17,350 nt of DNA from Sphingobacterium thalpophilum (GCA_943325255.2 CALPOS020000021.1:1-17350); one strand, 5' to 3'; shown: positions 1 through 8,365, counted from the first letter of the stretch. Translations and numbers: made by a program. The notes: a model not told the origin generated them from the letters alone.

Positions 1-1025
1 GTGCGCATTGCAACAAAATGAAAAGTGAAGTTTTCACGGATACTTTGGTGATCAATTTTATGAATAAAAATTTTGTCTGTGCATGGCAAGATGTAGAGAA
101 AGGAGAAGGTGATTTGTTTAGAAAGAAATTTGGCATTCGGTTCTATCCAACATTTCTTTTTTTGAATGAGGACGGGAAAGAATTGTACAATACGAGTGGT
201 GAATTTACCGCCGCGACCTTTGTTGTCGAAGCGCAGAATTCATTAACTAAAGAAAAACAACTGACTTATCTCGAAGAACAGTTTTTGACTGATGTAAGCA
301 ATAGCGATAAATGTTTGGCGTATTTAACGGCACTCAATAAGGGACGCGACCGCAATTTATTATCTCCGATTGCACATCAATATTTAGCAACCCAACCCGA
401 TGATAAATTGGTCAGCGCGAACAATTGGAAAATTATTGCCAATGGTGTTACCAATCCACAGTCTAGGGAGTTTCAATATGTGTTGAATCATCAAAAGGAA
501 TTTGAGTCGGTTGCCTCTGCCAAAAGAGTGCAAAGAAAAATAGAGAACATTGTAGTAGAACTGCTTACACCCGCTTTAGAGTATAAAGATACCATCACCT
601 ACAATAAGAAACGATTGATTGCCAAAACGATTCAGACGGCGAAGAACGATTCGTTAGTCAACTCTTTTGATCTGCAAATAGCGGAACGCACAAGCAATTG
701 GAAAAAATACAAGCAGATTACCATGGCATCGGTGGACAAATATTACGCTAAAGATGTCAAAACCTTAAAAGATGTTGCCAGCAATTATTTGAAAAACATC
801 AATGATTCTGTCGCTTTAAACACAGCGATTGGATGGGCGAAACAAGCGGTTACGATGGTGGAGACTTATGACAATCAAATACTTTTGGCGCGATTGTATC
901 AAAAAAATAAGAAATTTAAAGAAGCGATTCAATATGCAACTGTTGCCAAAAACAAGAATGGGTCGATTGGGTTTAGCACCAAAGAGGCGGACGAATTATT
1001 ACTCGAATTAAAATCAAAGCAGTAA
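1..1025 (+). CDS. Thioredoxin-fold protein with helical C-terminal region (5' end outside window)
   Basis: The gene runs in from the left edge. The frame is open before the first ATG (position 18) and reads A-H-C-N-K-M from position 3. The preceding partial codon ends in GT, so a TGT Cys there would give a CAHC motif, a thioredoxin-type CxxC active site. The ATG at 18 is therefore almost certainly internal. The motif F-Y-P-T-F-L-F about 45 residues later supplies the cis-proline of the fold. After about 75 residues the thioredoxin domain ends. The remaining roughly 230 residues are polar, probably helical, and resemble degenerate TPR-like repeats (for example A-R-L-Y-Q-K-N-K-K-F-K-E-A near the end). 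Proteins of this build in Bacteroidota are usually envelope thiol-disulfide proteins, but the signal peptide would lie outside the window. The stop codon abuts the ATG of the next gene, so the two are probably co-transcribed. The fold is fairly certain; the specific role is unknown. Confidence 0.8.
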   Translation, partial: AHCNKMKSEVFTDTLVINFMNKNFVCAWQDVEKGEGDLFRKKFGIRFYPTFLFLNEDGKELYNTSGEFTAATFVVEAQNSLTKEKQLTYLEEQFLTDVSNSDKCLAYLTALNKGRDRNLLSPIAHQYLATQPDDKLVSANNWKIIANGVTNPQSREFQYVLNHQKEFESVASAKRVQRKIENIVVELLTPALEYKDTITYNKKRLIAKTIQTAKNDSLVNSFDLQIAERTSNWKKYKQITMASVDKYYAKDVKTLKDVASNYLKNINDSVALNTAIGWAKQAVTMVETYDNQILLARLYQKNKKFKEAIQYATVAKNKNGSIGFSTKEADELLLELKSKQ

Positions 1026-1526
1026 ATGATGAATGTAATCATTAGAAATGCTAATGTAGAAGACTTACCGCAAATACTAGAAATTGTCAACCATGCGATT
1101 TTACATACCACTTCTAATTATTTGTATGAAGTGCAAACTGTAGAAAGTCAATTGCAGTGGTTTGAGGAAAAGAAATCAAAACAATTCCCAATCATTGTTG
1201 CAGATTACAACGGAACTGCAGTTGGTTTTGGAACCTACGGCACCTTTCGAGAAAAAATTGGATATCAGTTTACTGTAGAACACTCCGTTTACGTTGCACC
1301 AGAATTTATCGGAAAAGGCATTGGAAAACAGCTGCTACTCGCTTTGATTGTCCTTGCAAAAGAGGAAGGATATCATACAATGATTGGTGGCATTGACGCT
1401 GCAAACACAGGAAGCATTGACTTTCATAGAAAATTCGGATTTGTAGAAACTGGTATAATGAAAGAAGTCGGATTCAAATTTGGAAAGTGGCTAGACTTGC
1501 AATTCATGCAACTAATCTTAAAATAA
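1026..1526 (+). CDS. GNAT N-acetyltransferase, phosphinothricin-acetyltransferase-like
   Basis: A single-domain GNAT enzyme of 166 residues that transfers an acetyl group from acetyl-CoA to an amine. The acetyl-CoA pyrophosphate loop is visible as G-K-G-I-G-K (residues 96-101), preceded by V-Y-V-A-P. T-V-E-H-S-V-Y-V (83-90) and the late F-H-R-K-F-G-F block (133-139) are hallmarks of the phosphinothricin/methionine-sulfone acetyltransferase branch. Known members act on amino acids or their analogues such as methionine sulfoximine, and the native substrate is often unknown. The length fits the family. The start directly follows the upstream stop (TAA then ATGATG), so either of two adjacent Met codons could be used. 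It ends just before a strong hairpin terminator. Family assignment is confident; substrate is inferred only from similarity of motifs. Confidence 0.87.
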   Translation: MMNVIIRNANVEDLPQILEIVNHAILHTTSNYLYEVQTVESQLQWFEEKKSKQFPIIVADYNGTAVGFGTYGTFREKIGYQFTVEHSVYVAPEFIGKGIGKQLLLALIVLAKEEGYHTMIGGIDAANTGSIDFHRKFGFVETGIMKEVGFKFGKWLDLQFMQLILK

Positions 1527-1527
1527 A

Positions 1528-1560
1528 AAAAGGAACTTCGATTTGAAATTCCTTTTGTTT
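1528..1560. terminator. Bidirectional intrinsic terminator between converging genes
   Basis: An 8-bp stem AAAAGGAA/TTCCTTTT (1528-1535 with 1549-1556) is extended after one mismatch by TTC/GAA around a GATTT loop. It is followed by GTTTTT on the + strand and by a run of T on the - strand. It lies between the acetyltransferase stop (1526) and the peroxidase stop (1561) and can serve both. Confidence 0.8.
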
Positions 1561-2139
1561 TTATGCCTTTATCCAACCCACAATTGCATCATCAGTTGGC
1601 AGTACTTCTGGCGAAATCACTTTCGCTAATTCCCCTTTTTCATTAATCAAGTACTTTTGGAAATTCCATTGTACGTCAGAATCTTGCACACCATTTTTAG
1701 CTTTCTCAGTCAGAAACTGATATATCGGATGAATGTCACTTCCTTTTACCGATATTTTACTCATCATCGGGAAAGTCACTCCATAGTTCATTTCGCAAAA
1801 AGTTTCAATTTCAGCGTTTGTTCCTGGTTCTTGATGTCCGAAATTGTTCGCAGGAAAACCGACGATCACAAAACCTTTGTCTTTATATTCTCTATAGATT
1901 TTTTCTAAATCTTTGTATTGTGGCGTTAATCCGCATTTAGATGCGGTATTTACCACCAAGATTTTCTTTCCTTTTAAAGACGAAAAATCAAATGTTTTTC
2001 CAGAGAGATCTTCAACTTTAAATTGATAAATAGTTTGTTTTTCCATAGTATTTGCGGTTGTAATGGTTTTGTTTTGATTTTGCCCTTGGCAATTCCAAAA
2101 TAGAAAAGATGCCAATGCAAAATGAAGTAAGTTTTTCAT
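1561..2139 (-). CDS. Glutathione-peroxidase-family thiol peroxidase, probable lipoprotein
   Basis: A 192-residue member of the glutathione peroxidase family, which reduces hydroperoxides; bacterial Cys forms usually take electrons from thioredoxin rather than glutathione. The peroxidatic Cys69 sits in N-T-A-S-K-C-G-L-T (64-72). Gln103 (F-G-H-Q-E-P-G) and Trp158-Asn159 (Q-W-N-F) complete the catalytic tetrad. Cys115 (E-T-F-C) is placed like the resolving Cys of plant-type enzymes. The first 16 residues are hydrophobic and followed by C17-Q-G-Q, which resembles a lipoprotein signal with a poor lipobox (F-W-N-C). This suggests a membrane-anchored envelope enzyme. A start at Met32 would give a standard 161-residue cytosolic form, but the hydrophobic leader argues against it. 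It begins 4 bases after ccsBA, so the two are probably one operon. Family certain; location moderately so. Confidence 0.9.
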   Translation of the reverse strand: MKNLLHFALASFLFWNCQGQNQNKTITTANTMEKQTIYQFKVEDLSGKTFDFSSLKGKKILVVNTASKCGLTPQYKDLEKIYREYKDKGFVIVGFPANNFGHQEPGTNAEIETFCEMNYGVTFPMMSKISVKGSDIHPIYQFLTEKAKNGVQDSDVQWNFQKYLINEKGELAKVISPEVLPTDDAIVGWIKA

Positions 2140-2143
2140 GATA

Positions 2144-5100
2144 TTATTTTTTCAAATGTTTCTGATAACTCAAATACGAAAAGAATCCTAAGACAGCCAA
2201 GCAAGCAACTGAATAATAAACAAAACTTGGGGTTACTACTTTATCGCCGCTGGCATAGGAGTGCATTCCGGTAAGGTAAAAATTCACCCCGAAATACGTC
2301 ATCATAATCGAGTAGAAAGCAATTACACTCATCAAATTGTATATCCATTTTCCTCGTAAAGCTGGGACAAATCGTGCGTGAATTACAAAGGCATATATCA
2401 TTATACTAATCAAAGCCCAAGTTTCCTTTGGATCCCAACCCCAATAACGTCCCCAACTTTCATTCGCCCACTGACCGCCGAGAAAGTTTCCAATCGTTAG
2501 CATTACCAATCCTATGGTTAAAGCCATTTCATTGATATAAGTAATCTCCTGAATGTTTAAATCCATTTTGGCTTTGTTCTTTTTGTTAGTAAACAACATC
2601 AAAACTAGCGCGACAACTCCTAAAACCATTGCCAAAGTAAATGGACCGTAACTCGCAACAATTACCGCCACATGTATCATCAACCAATACGAATTCAAAA
2701 CTGGTTGCAAGTTCGCAATCGACGGATCCATCCAATTCCAATGCGCAATCATTAAAATCATCGAAGCGACGAAAGTTCCTGAAGCAACCGTCAGTTTCGA
2801 CTTGATATCAAAAGCCAACGTAAAGAACATCGTTGCCCAAGCCACATAAATCATACTTTCATAGGCATCACTCCACGGTGCATGTCCTGAAATATACCAA
2901 CGTGCAATCAATCCTGCAGTGTGAAGTAGAAATAAGAATCCAACTAAAATATGAAATGCATTGATTACATAGCGGATCGCCTTATTTTCAAAGAAAATAT
3001 TGACGATGGTAAATAGTAACATGAGCACTCCAGTCAACATATACAAGTAATACAACTTTTTGAAAATGTCGTATTTATTGTAAATAATTTCTGATGAAAT
3101 CTTATCGTCATTAGGCCGAACAGCACTTCCAAACTTTTTCTGATAATTTTCGATGCTTTGCAAAAAGAAATTGGCGTTGACATAATCCTTTTTAATAGTA
3201 GCACTATCCAAAGCGCTCATATATAAGGGAAGTATATTTTTAGTAAACGTCGAATCGATGCCGTGAATGTTGGCTTCATGCAATTCTAAATAGGAAATCC
3301 ATTTGTTATTGGCATCTTTCGGGATAGGAAAAATTCGAAGAATACTGCCACTTAAAGCCGAATTTAACAAATTGACTTTACGATCCGTTTCGATAAAATC
3401 CTTTTGAAACTGATCTGGAATGGATGCTTTATAAGCTTCTTCGATATAAGGCGAAAGTTTGTAATTGCCTTTATCATCAAAGAACTTGATGAATGGCGCG
3501 TACTTTTGCTTTGGATCTAGACCAATAATTTTACGAATGCTGTCGTTTCCATTTTTGATGTAAATCAATGGTACTTCAAACCAAACTCTAGGAAATTGAA
3601 CCATTGATAAAAAAACCTGATCCGAATTCATTTCCTTGTACGAATCACTTTTGCTGACTTTACGCAACAATTCAGAAGAAAAGGTGTTGACCGGTTTCAT
3701 TCGTCCTCCTTCATCCTGAACAATCAAACGCCCAAATTTCGCAGCGTGTTCTTCGGTTACTTTGTAGCGATTCAGTAGCGAATCTATTTGATTTTGAGTC
3801 GGCGCGTGGCTCATGTGATTTTGAGAAAACACATTGCAACTCAATAATAATAGTATGATTGAAATTAACTTGGCTTTCTTACTTTTCACAATTTCTAATT
3901 TCCTTTTGATATCTGCAAAACGAGAATGCTTTGTAAACAAAATGGCCATCATCGCAAAAAAGAGCATGAAATATCCAATATAGGTAATCAACGTTCCCCA
4001 GAAATCATGATTGACAGAAAGCACCGTTCCTTTCTCGTCCGGATCAAACGAAGATTGGAAAAAGCGATAACCACCGTAATCTAAAATATGATTCATATAA
4101 ATACGAGCATCCGATTTTTTGTTCCCATCTAAAACCGTCACTTGACTTTCGAAAGCCGCATAGCTTTTCTCCGTTCCTGGATATTTAGTGGCGATAAAAT
4201 CATTGAGTTGCACTTTAAAAGGTAACTCATACGCTTTGCTTCCAAAAGCCAAAGTAAAATCCAATTTACCAATAGTAATTACTTGAGGTTCTCCTATTTT
4301 ACCTTTTGATCCTGTGAGCGTTATCTCTTTTAACTTTCCTTGAGATTGAATCGTAAGCACCAAAGCATCATCATGTTTCTTTGCTTTAAAATCATTGTTC
4401 GAAACAAAAGTTTTAAATCCCTTTTTGGCGGGTTCCGGAAACACAAATTGAGAACCGCCGACATTATATAAGGAGCGCATCATCAATGGTTGAACAGAAT
4501 CTTTAATTACTTTTCCTTGCATTTTATCCGCCATTCGCATAAACTGTCCATCGAATGGTGTTTCCATCGTGTAAGTTTCACCAGTTGTATTGATATTTAC
4601 AGCACCCTTGGTATATTTATTCAATGCAAATAACGTATTGTGAATGTTTTGAATTTCACCTTCCTTCAAATAATGTTCATGTCGAGAACCATCTCCAGAT
4701 TCGACCATTTTAAAAAATACTTTTCCTTTAGGATCTTCTTTAATAGCTTCAGTGGCTCCCATGATGAAGTTTTTATAGGACACGTCGAAAGGAATATCCG
4801 CAAAGTCATCAGAAATTGAGAAATCATTGTTAGTAACTGGAGAAAGCAACAACGATTTTTCAAAAACACGGCGCTTCATTTGGCCTTTGTATTCACCGTC
4901 AACAAACAATGTTAAGAAGGTCTTGTCCGAATAAATTTGATTTTCTGCCGCTCCTTCACGAATCGGCATCATTCCTTCATAGCTGATGTACCGTGTTATG
5001 ATAGCACCAATAATGATAAAAATAAAAGATAAATGGAGTAAAAGTGTTGCCCATTTTTCCTTTTTGAGAAGCTGATACCGTTTGATATTTCCAATGAAAT

Positions 5101-5281
5101 TAACTAGAAAAAACAAATGAATGGCTTCAAACCACTTCGTATTATATATCAGAATTCGAGCCGTGTCGGTATTGTATTCACTTTCAATAAAAGTCCCAAT
5201 AGCCATAGATGCGGCATAAGAAAGGAATAAGAAAGCCATTAAACGCGTTGAGAATAGAAAGGAAAGTATTTTTTTTTCCAT
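2144..5281 (-). CDS. ccsBA: Fused cytochrome c biogenesis protein CcsBA (System II heme export and attachment)
   Basis: A 1045-residue fusion of ResB/CcsB and CcsA, the integral-membrane synthetase that moves heme outward and attaches it to CxxCH of apocytochromes c. The N-terminal part has spans near 8-28, 51-66 and 76-96, a large periplasmic domain, and a span at about 430-450. The latter is preceded by the ResB-type stretch G-G-Y-R-F-F-Q-S-S-F-D. A second exported segment follows a hydrophobic stretch at 471-486 and continues to about 740. The CcsA part has about nine spans, with G-H-A-P-W-S-D-A-Y-E-S near 800 and the tryptophan-rich WWD heme motif at 936-955. Candidate heme-binding histidines are H83 (L-L-H-L-S-F), H870 (L-M-I-H-V), H968 (V-I-H-A-R-F) and H1007 (T-G-M-H-S-Y); their spacing agrees with what I recall for Helicobacter CcsBA. 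A TACTTTTG -7 element lies upstream, and the peroxidase gene follows closely. Intact, typical length for Bacteroidota. Confidence 0.95.
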   Translation of the reverse strand: MEKKILSFLFSTRLMAFLFLSYAASMAIGTFIESEYNTDTARILIYNTKWFEAIHLFFLVNFIGNIKRYQLLKKEKWATLLLHLSFIFIIIGAIITRYISYEGMMPIREGAAENQIYSDKTFLTLFVDGEYKGQMKRRVFEKSLLLSPVTNNDFSISDDFADIPFDVSYKNFIMGATEAIKEDPKGKVFFKMVESGDGSRHEHYLKEGEIQNIHNTLFALNKYTKGAVNINTTGETYTMETPFDGQFMRMADKMQGKVIKDSVQPLMMRSLYNVGGSQFVFPEPAKKGFKTFVSNNDFKAKKHDDALVLTIQSQGKLKEITLTGSKGKIGEPQVITIGKLDFTLAFGSKAYELPFKVQLNDFIATKYPGTEKSYAAFESQVTVLDGNKKSDARIYMNHILDYGGYRFFQSSFDPDEKGTVLSVNHDFWGTLITYIGYFMLFFAMMAILFTKHSRFADIKRKLEIVKSKKAKLISIILLLLSCNVFSQNHMSHAPTQNQIDSLLNRYKVTEEHAAKFGRLIVQDEGGRMKPVNTFSSELLRKVSKSDSYKEMNSDQVFLSMVQFPRVWFEVPLIYIKNGNDSIRKIIGLDPKQKYAPFIKFFDDKGNYKLSPYIEEAYKASIPDQFQKDFIETDRKVNLLNSALSGSILRIFPIPKDANNKWISYLELHEANIHGIDSTFTKNILPLYMSALDSATIKKDYVNANFFLQSIENYQKKFGSAVRPNDDKISSEIIYNKYDIFKKLYYLYMLTGVLMLLFTIVNIFFENKAIRYVINAFHILVGFLFLLHTAGLIARWYISGHAPWSDAYESMIYVAWATMFFTLAFDIKSKLTVASGTFVASMILMIAHWNWMDPSIANLQPVLNSYWLMIHVAVIVASYGPFTLAMVLGVVALVLMLFTNKKNKAKMDLNIQEITYINEMALTIGLVMLTIGNFLGGQWANESWGRYWGWDPKETWALISIMIYAFVIHARFVPALRGKWIYNLMSVIAFYSIMMTYFGVNFYLTGMHSYASGDKVVTPSFVYYSVACLAVLGFFSYLSYQKHLKK

Positions 5282-5313
5282 TATTGTGGACTTGCTATTT
5301 TTATAAACTGCTG

Positions 5314-5321
5314 CAAAAGTA
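5314..5321 (-). promoter_or_regulatory. Bacteroidota-type -7 promoter element for ccsBA
   Basis: On the minus strand this reads TACTTTTG, a perfect match to the TAnnTTTG -7 consensus of Bacteroidota housekeeping sigma factor. It stands 32 bases upstream of the ccsBA start codon. No clear TTG is seen in the -33 position, so the call rests on the -7 element and its location. Confidence 0.5.
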
Positions 5322-5469
5322 GGTAAAAATGTTTGGTTTTAGTTTTGAAAACGCGCTCATTTATGTCAGATTTAAGAATTGTTAACTTGCTTTCGAAGCA
5401 GAAAATCAAAGCAAAATTTCTATTTATTATAATTTCTTACAATTGATGTTTTTTCAATAATTTAGCCGC

Positions 5470-6222
5470 ATGATTACGGTAAGTATTATTGGTTCTGGCA
5501 ACGTGGCGTTTCACTTGATTTCAGCTTTGAAAAAAGCACCTGAAATTAAGCTGATGCAAGTTTGTGCAAGAGATAAAAAAAACATACAGCATCTTGTTGA
5601 TTCGACTCAAATTATTTCTAATATTGAAGACTTAGAAACCGTAGATGTATGCATTATTGCCGTTTCGGATGCTGCCATTTCTAAGGTCTCTGAATCCATT
5701 AAATTTGAAAATAAAATTGTCGCTCATACTTCCGGAAGCATTGCTATGAAAGACTTATATGCTAAAAATAGACGTGCCGTTTTTTATCCTTTGCAAACTT
5801 TTTCAATACATAAAGAAGTTGATTTTTCTAAGATTCCAATTTGTATAGAATGTGAAGATTCCGACGATTACGAGATTATTGAAAAAATAGCACTCTCGAT
5901 TTCTAAAGTTACATATTCTATAGACACTAAACAACGAAAAGCGCTTCATGTTTCAGCAGTTTTTGTCAATAATTTCGTCAATGAACTTTATGAAGTTGGC
6001 TATGAAATTTGTCGTGAAAACAAAATTTCATTTGATATTTTAAAGCCGTTGATTAAGGAAACTGCAGAGAAAATTCAAACTTTAACGCCAACTGAGGCAC
6101 AAACAGGTCCTGCAAAAAGAAAAGACCAACAAACTATATCAACGCATTTAGATTTTTTGAAAGACCAAAAGAAGAAAGACATATATACATTAATGACGCA
6201 ATCTATACAATCCCATGAATAA
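5470..6222 (+). CDS. DUF2520 protein with N-terminal Rossmann NAD(P)-binding domain
   Basis: A 250-residue protein with two domains. The N-terminal domain (about 1-115) is a Rossmann fold with the dinucleotide motif G-S-G-N-V-A at residues 8-13 and the strand I-I-A-V-S-D-A-A-I, like F420-dependent NADP reductase and pyrroline-5-carboxylate reductase folds. The C-terminal DUF2520 helical domain (about 120-245) carries K-A-L-H-V-S-A-V-F-V-N-N-F-V-N and T-P-T-E-A-Q-T-G-P-A-K-R, both characteristic. The substrate of the family is not established as far as I know. It heads a four-gene cluster: its last 8 bases overlap the start of the phosphatase gene, which implies translational coupling. The 188-base divergent region upstream has no perfect -7 element on this strand; TAATTTAG at 5458-5465 is a one-mismatch candidate almost touching the ATG. 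Confidence 0.88.
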   Translation: MITVSIIGSGNVAFHLISALKKAPEIKLMQVCARDKKNIQHLVDSTQIISNIEDLETVDVCIIAVSDAAISKVSESIKFENKIVAHTSGSIAMKDLYAKNRRAVFYPLQTFSIHKEVDFSKIPICIECEDSDDYEIIEKIALSISKVTYSIDTKQRKALHVSAVFVNNFVNELYEVGYEICRENKISFDILKPLIKETAEKIQTLTPTEAQTGPAKRKDQQTISTHLDFLKDQKKKDIYTLMTQSIQSHE

Positions 6223-6742
6223 GAGTTATAAAGAAATTATGAATCACATTACGACGTTTATTTTCGACGTTGACGGCGTATTAACCGATAGTTCCGTGCA
6301 TGTTACTGAGACAGGAGAAATGTTGCGAATTATGAATATTCGTGACGGATTTGCGATGAAAGCCGCGCTTGAAAGTGGTTATCACGTATGTATTATTTCT
6401 GGCGGAAACAATGAAGGTGTGCGGATAAGATTGCGCAATTTAGGCATCACCGACATTCATTTGGCCTCTCCAAATAAAGTAGATACTTTTAAAGAATATA
6501 TTGATTTGTATGGGATTACGCCTGCTGAAGTTTTATACATGGGCGACGACATTCCAGATTATCATGTTATGCAGTTGGTTGGATTGCCGACTTGCCCACA
6601 AGATGCGAGCCCTGAAATTAAAGCTATATCCAAATACATTTCGCATAAAAATGGAGGAAAAGGCGCCGTACGTGAGGTCATCGAACAAGTGATGAAAGTG
6701 CAGGGAAAATGGCATTTGTATTATGATGGAAAACACGACTAA
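6215..6742 (+). CDS. kdsC: HAD-family phosphatase, KDO-8-phosphate phosphatase (KdsC) type
   Basis: A 175-residue HAD phosphatase of the C0 (capless) type. KdsC enzymes hydrolyse 3-deoxy-D-manno-octulosonate 8-phosphate to KDO, a lipopolysaccharide inner-core sugar. Motif I is F-D-V-D-G-V-L-T-D with the nucleophile Asp18 and acid/base Asp20. Motif II is I-I-S-G-G (Ser62), motif III is probably Lys88 (S-P-N-K-V-D) and motif IV is G-D-D-I-P-D (110-115). The short length and the late N-G-G-K-G-A-V-R-E-V block fit KdsC and the related sialic-acid phosphatase branch, which cannot be told apart with certainty here. The start at 6215 overlaps the preceding gene. An internal Met9 would also keep motif I, but the longer form matches the usual family N-terminus. 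It acts in the cytosol as a tetramer if it behaves like its relatives. Confidence 0.85.
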   Translation: MNKSYKEIMNHITTFIFDVDGVLTDSSVHVTETGEMLRIMNIRDGFAMKAALESGYHVCIISGGNNEGVRIRLRNLGITDIHLASPNKVDTFKEYIDLYGITPAEVLYMGDDIPDYHVMQLVGLPTCPQDASPEIKAISKYISHKNGGKGAVREVIEQVMKVQGKWHLYYDGKHD

Positions 6743-6777
6743 CGAGTACTTTATATCAATATTTTCTACCTTTTAAT

Positions 6778-7707
6778 ATGATTCATTTTTTTAAATTAAT
6801 ACGTTCCCAAAATCTTCTAATGCTAGCATTCATGCAGCTTATTTTTAGATATGGTTTTCTGAAATGGCAAAATGTCCCTTTGTCTTTAGCAGATTGGCAA
6901 TATTGTTTATTGGTACTTTCTACCGTTCTTATCGCTGCGGGAGGTTATGTGATTAATGATATTTTTGATCAAGATACCGACTCAGAAAACAAGCCTAGCA
7001 AGACTATTATTGGTAGTAAAATTTCGGAATCAATGGGTTACAATATCTATGTCGTATTAACCGTAGCGGGCGTTGGGATTGGTTTTTATTTGTCCAACGT
7101 GATTATGAAACCTAGTTTTGCAACCCTATTTATTTTGATTGCCTCTCTATTGTATATCTATGCGACAAGTTTAAAGCAAATGTTACTTGTTGGCAATGTC
7201 ATCGTTGCGTTTCTACTATCATTTAGTGTCATTATCATTGGAATCTTCGACTTATATCCGGCAACTTACGAAGGAAATCAAAAGGAAATGGGTGTGCTAT
7301 TTTCAATTTTGATCGATTATGCAGTATTTGCATTTATAATCAATTTTATTCGAGAAATTACTAAAGATTTGGAAGATGTCAATGGTGATTACAATCAAGG
7401 AATGCATACTTTGCCAATCATTCTTGGAGTTCAAAGAACCGCTAAAGTCGTTTTTGGATTAAGCTTCATTCCGCTTTTCATTTTATTGTACTACACGAAT
7501 TCGTATTTTGCGTCCAACAATTTATATGTTGCCACAATTTATAGTCTATTGACTTTGGTGGGACCACTACTCTATTTCACTATTAAAAGTTGGACGGCTA
7601 AGACGAAAAAAGACTTTCACCATTTGAGTCTGGTTCTAAAAATGGTGCTTTTATTTGGCATCATGTCCATTTCAGTAATTGCTTATAATATTGAACATCA
7701 TGCTTAG
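6778..7707 (+). CDS. UbiA-family prenyltransferase, geranylgeranylglycerol-phosphate geranylgeranyltransferase-like
   Basis: A 309-residue integral-membrane prenyltransferase of the UbiA superfamily with about eight to nine hydrophobic spans. Both Asp-rich motifs that bind Mg-diphosphate are present: N-D-I-F-D-Q-D-T-D at 60-68 and D-L-E-D-V-N-G-D at 197-204, followed by G-M-H-T-L-P. The N-K-P-S-K-T stretch right after motif one is common in the branch annotated as digeranylgeranylglyceryl phosphate synthase, the archaeal-type enzyme that adds a second prenyl chain to prenylglyceryl phosphate. Related UbiA enzymes prenylate quinone, heme or chlorophyll precursors, so the acceptor cannot be fixed from sequence. 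It starts 35 bases after the phosphatase gene, and its last 8 bases overlap maf. Superfamily certain; exact substrate inferred. Confidence 0.85.
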   Translation: MIHFFKLIRSQNLLMLAFMQLIFRYGFLKWQNVPLSLADWQYCLLVLSTVLIAAGGYVINDIFDQDTDSENKPSKTIIGSKISESMGYNIYVVLTVAGVGIGFYLSNVIMKPSFATLFILIASLLYIYATSLKQMLLVGNVIVAFLLSFSVIIIGIFDLYPATYEGNQKEMGVLFSILIDYAVFAFIINFIREITKDLEDVNGDYNQGMHTLPIILGVQRTAKVVFGLSFIPLFILLYYTNSYFASNNLYVATIYSLLTLVGPLLYFTIKSWTAKTKKDFHHLSLVLKMVLLFGIMSISVIAYNIEHHA

Positions 7708-8281
7708 AGAAAAGCTCAAAAATTATAAAATAATCCTCGCATCTGGGTCGCCAAGAAGACAGCAGTTCTTCCGAGATTTGGATTTAGATTTCGAAATTCG
7801 CATTAAAGAAGTAGATGAGGTGTATCCGCCAAATCTGACAGAAGAAGATATAACCGATTATTTGGCGGTTCTGAAAAGCGATGCATTTGAAGGCGAGCTG
7901 AAAGAAAATGAAATTCTAGTCACTAGCGATACCATTGTTTGGCATCGAAATCAAGCGTTAGGAAAGCCGAAAGACTATGATGATGCTTTTAAAATGCTTC
8001 AATCCTTGTCAAATTCAACTCATAAAGTCATCACCTCTGTGTGTTTCAAAACAAAGGAGAAAACCCAAGTGATCAATGAAACTACTGCTGTCACTTTTCA
8101 TCCAATTACCGATCAAGAAATTGATTATTATTTGGCTACTTACAGTCCATTTGACAAAGCGGGTAGTTACGGCATCCAAGAATGGATCGGTTATGTCGGT
8201 GTTGCAAAAATTGAAGGTTCCTATCCTAACGTTATGGGAATGCCGACCGACAAAGTATATCACTTTTTAAATCAACTTTGA
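7700..8281 (+). CDS. maf: Maf-family nucleotide pyrophosphatase
   Basis: A 193-residue Maf protein. Members of this family hydrolyse dTTP, UTP or modified nucleoside triphosphates to monophosphates and so clean the nucleotide pool. The N-terminal motif L-A-S-G-S-P-R-R is at residues 13-20, the catalytic Asp77 is in T-S-D-T-I-V, and G-K-P-K-D-Y-D-D-A follows. Near the end D-K-A-G-S-Y-G-I-Q and N-V-M-G-M-P complete the family pattern, closest to the YhdE (dTTP/UTP) type. I chose ATG 7700, not 7679: the earlier Met adds seven residues encoded inside the UbiA gene, while 7700 gives a family-typical start and an 8-base overlap that suggests translational coupling. Cytosolic. Confidence 0.93.
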   Translation: MLREKLKNYKIILASGSPRRQQFFRDLDLDFEIRIKEVDEVYPPNLTEEDITDYLAVLKSDAFEGELKENEILVTSDTIVWHRNQALGKPKDYDDAFKMLQSLSNSTHKVITSVCFKTKEKTQVINETTAVTFHPITDQEIDYYLATYSPFDKAGSYGIQEWIGYVGVAKIEGSYPNVMGMPTDKVYHFLNQL

Positions 8282-8365
8282 TTTTTCGGCTTCTTGTACG
8301 ACGCAAAACACAACTTATAAACCATTAATTATTTATACGTTTTATCTTACAATTAATTATAAATT

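Noticed and set aside
5458..5465. TAATTTAG as a promoter for the DUF2520 gene
   Set aside because: One mismatch to TAnnTTTG, no -33 partner, and only 4 bases before the ATG, which would require a leaderless or near-leaderless transcript.
7679..7699. Earlier Met start for Maf
   Set aside because: It adds seven residues encoded inside the UbiA gene before the family-typical N-terminus at 7700.
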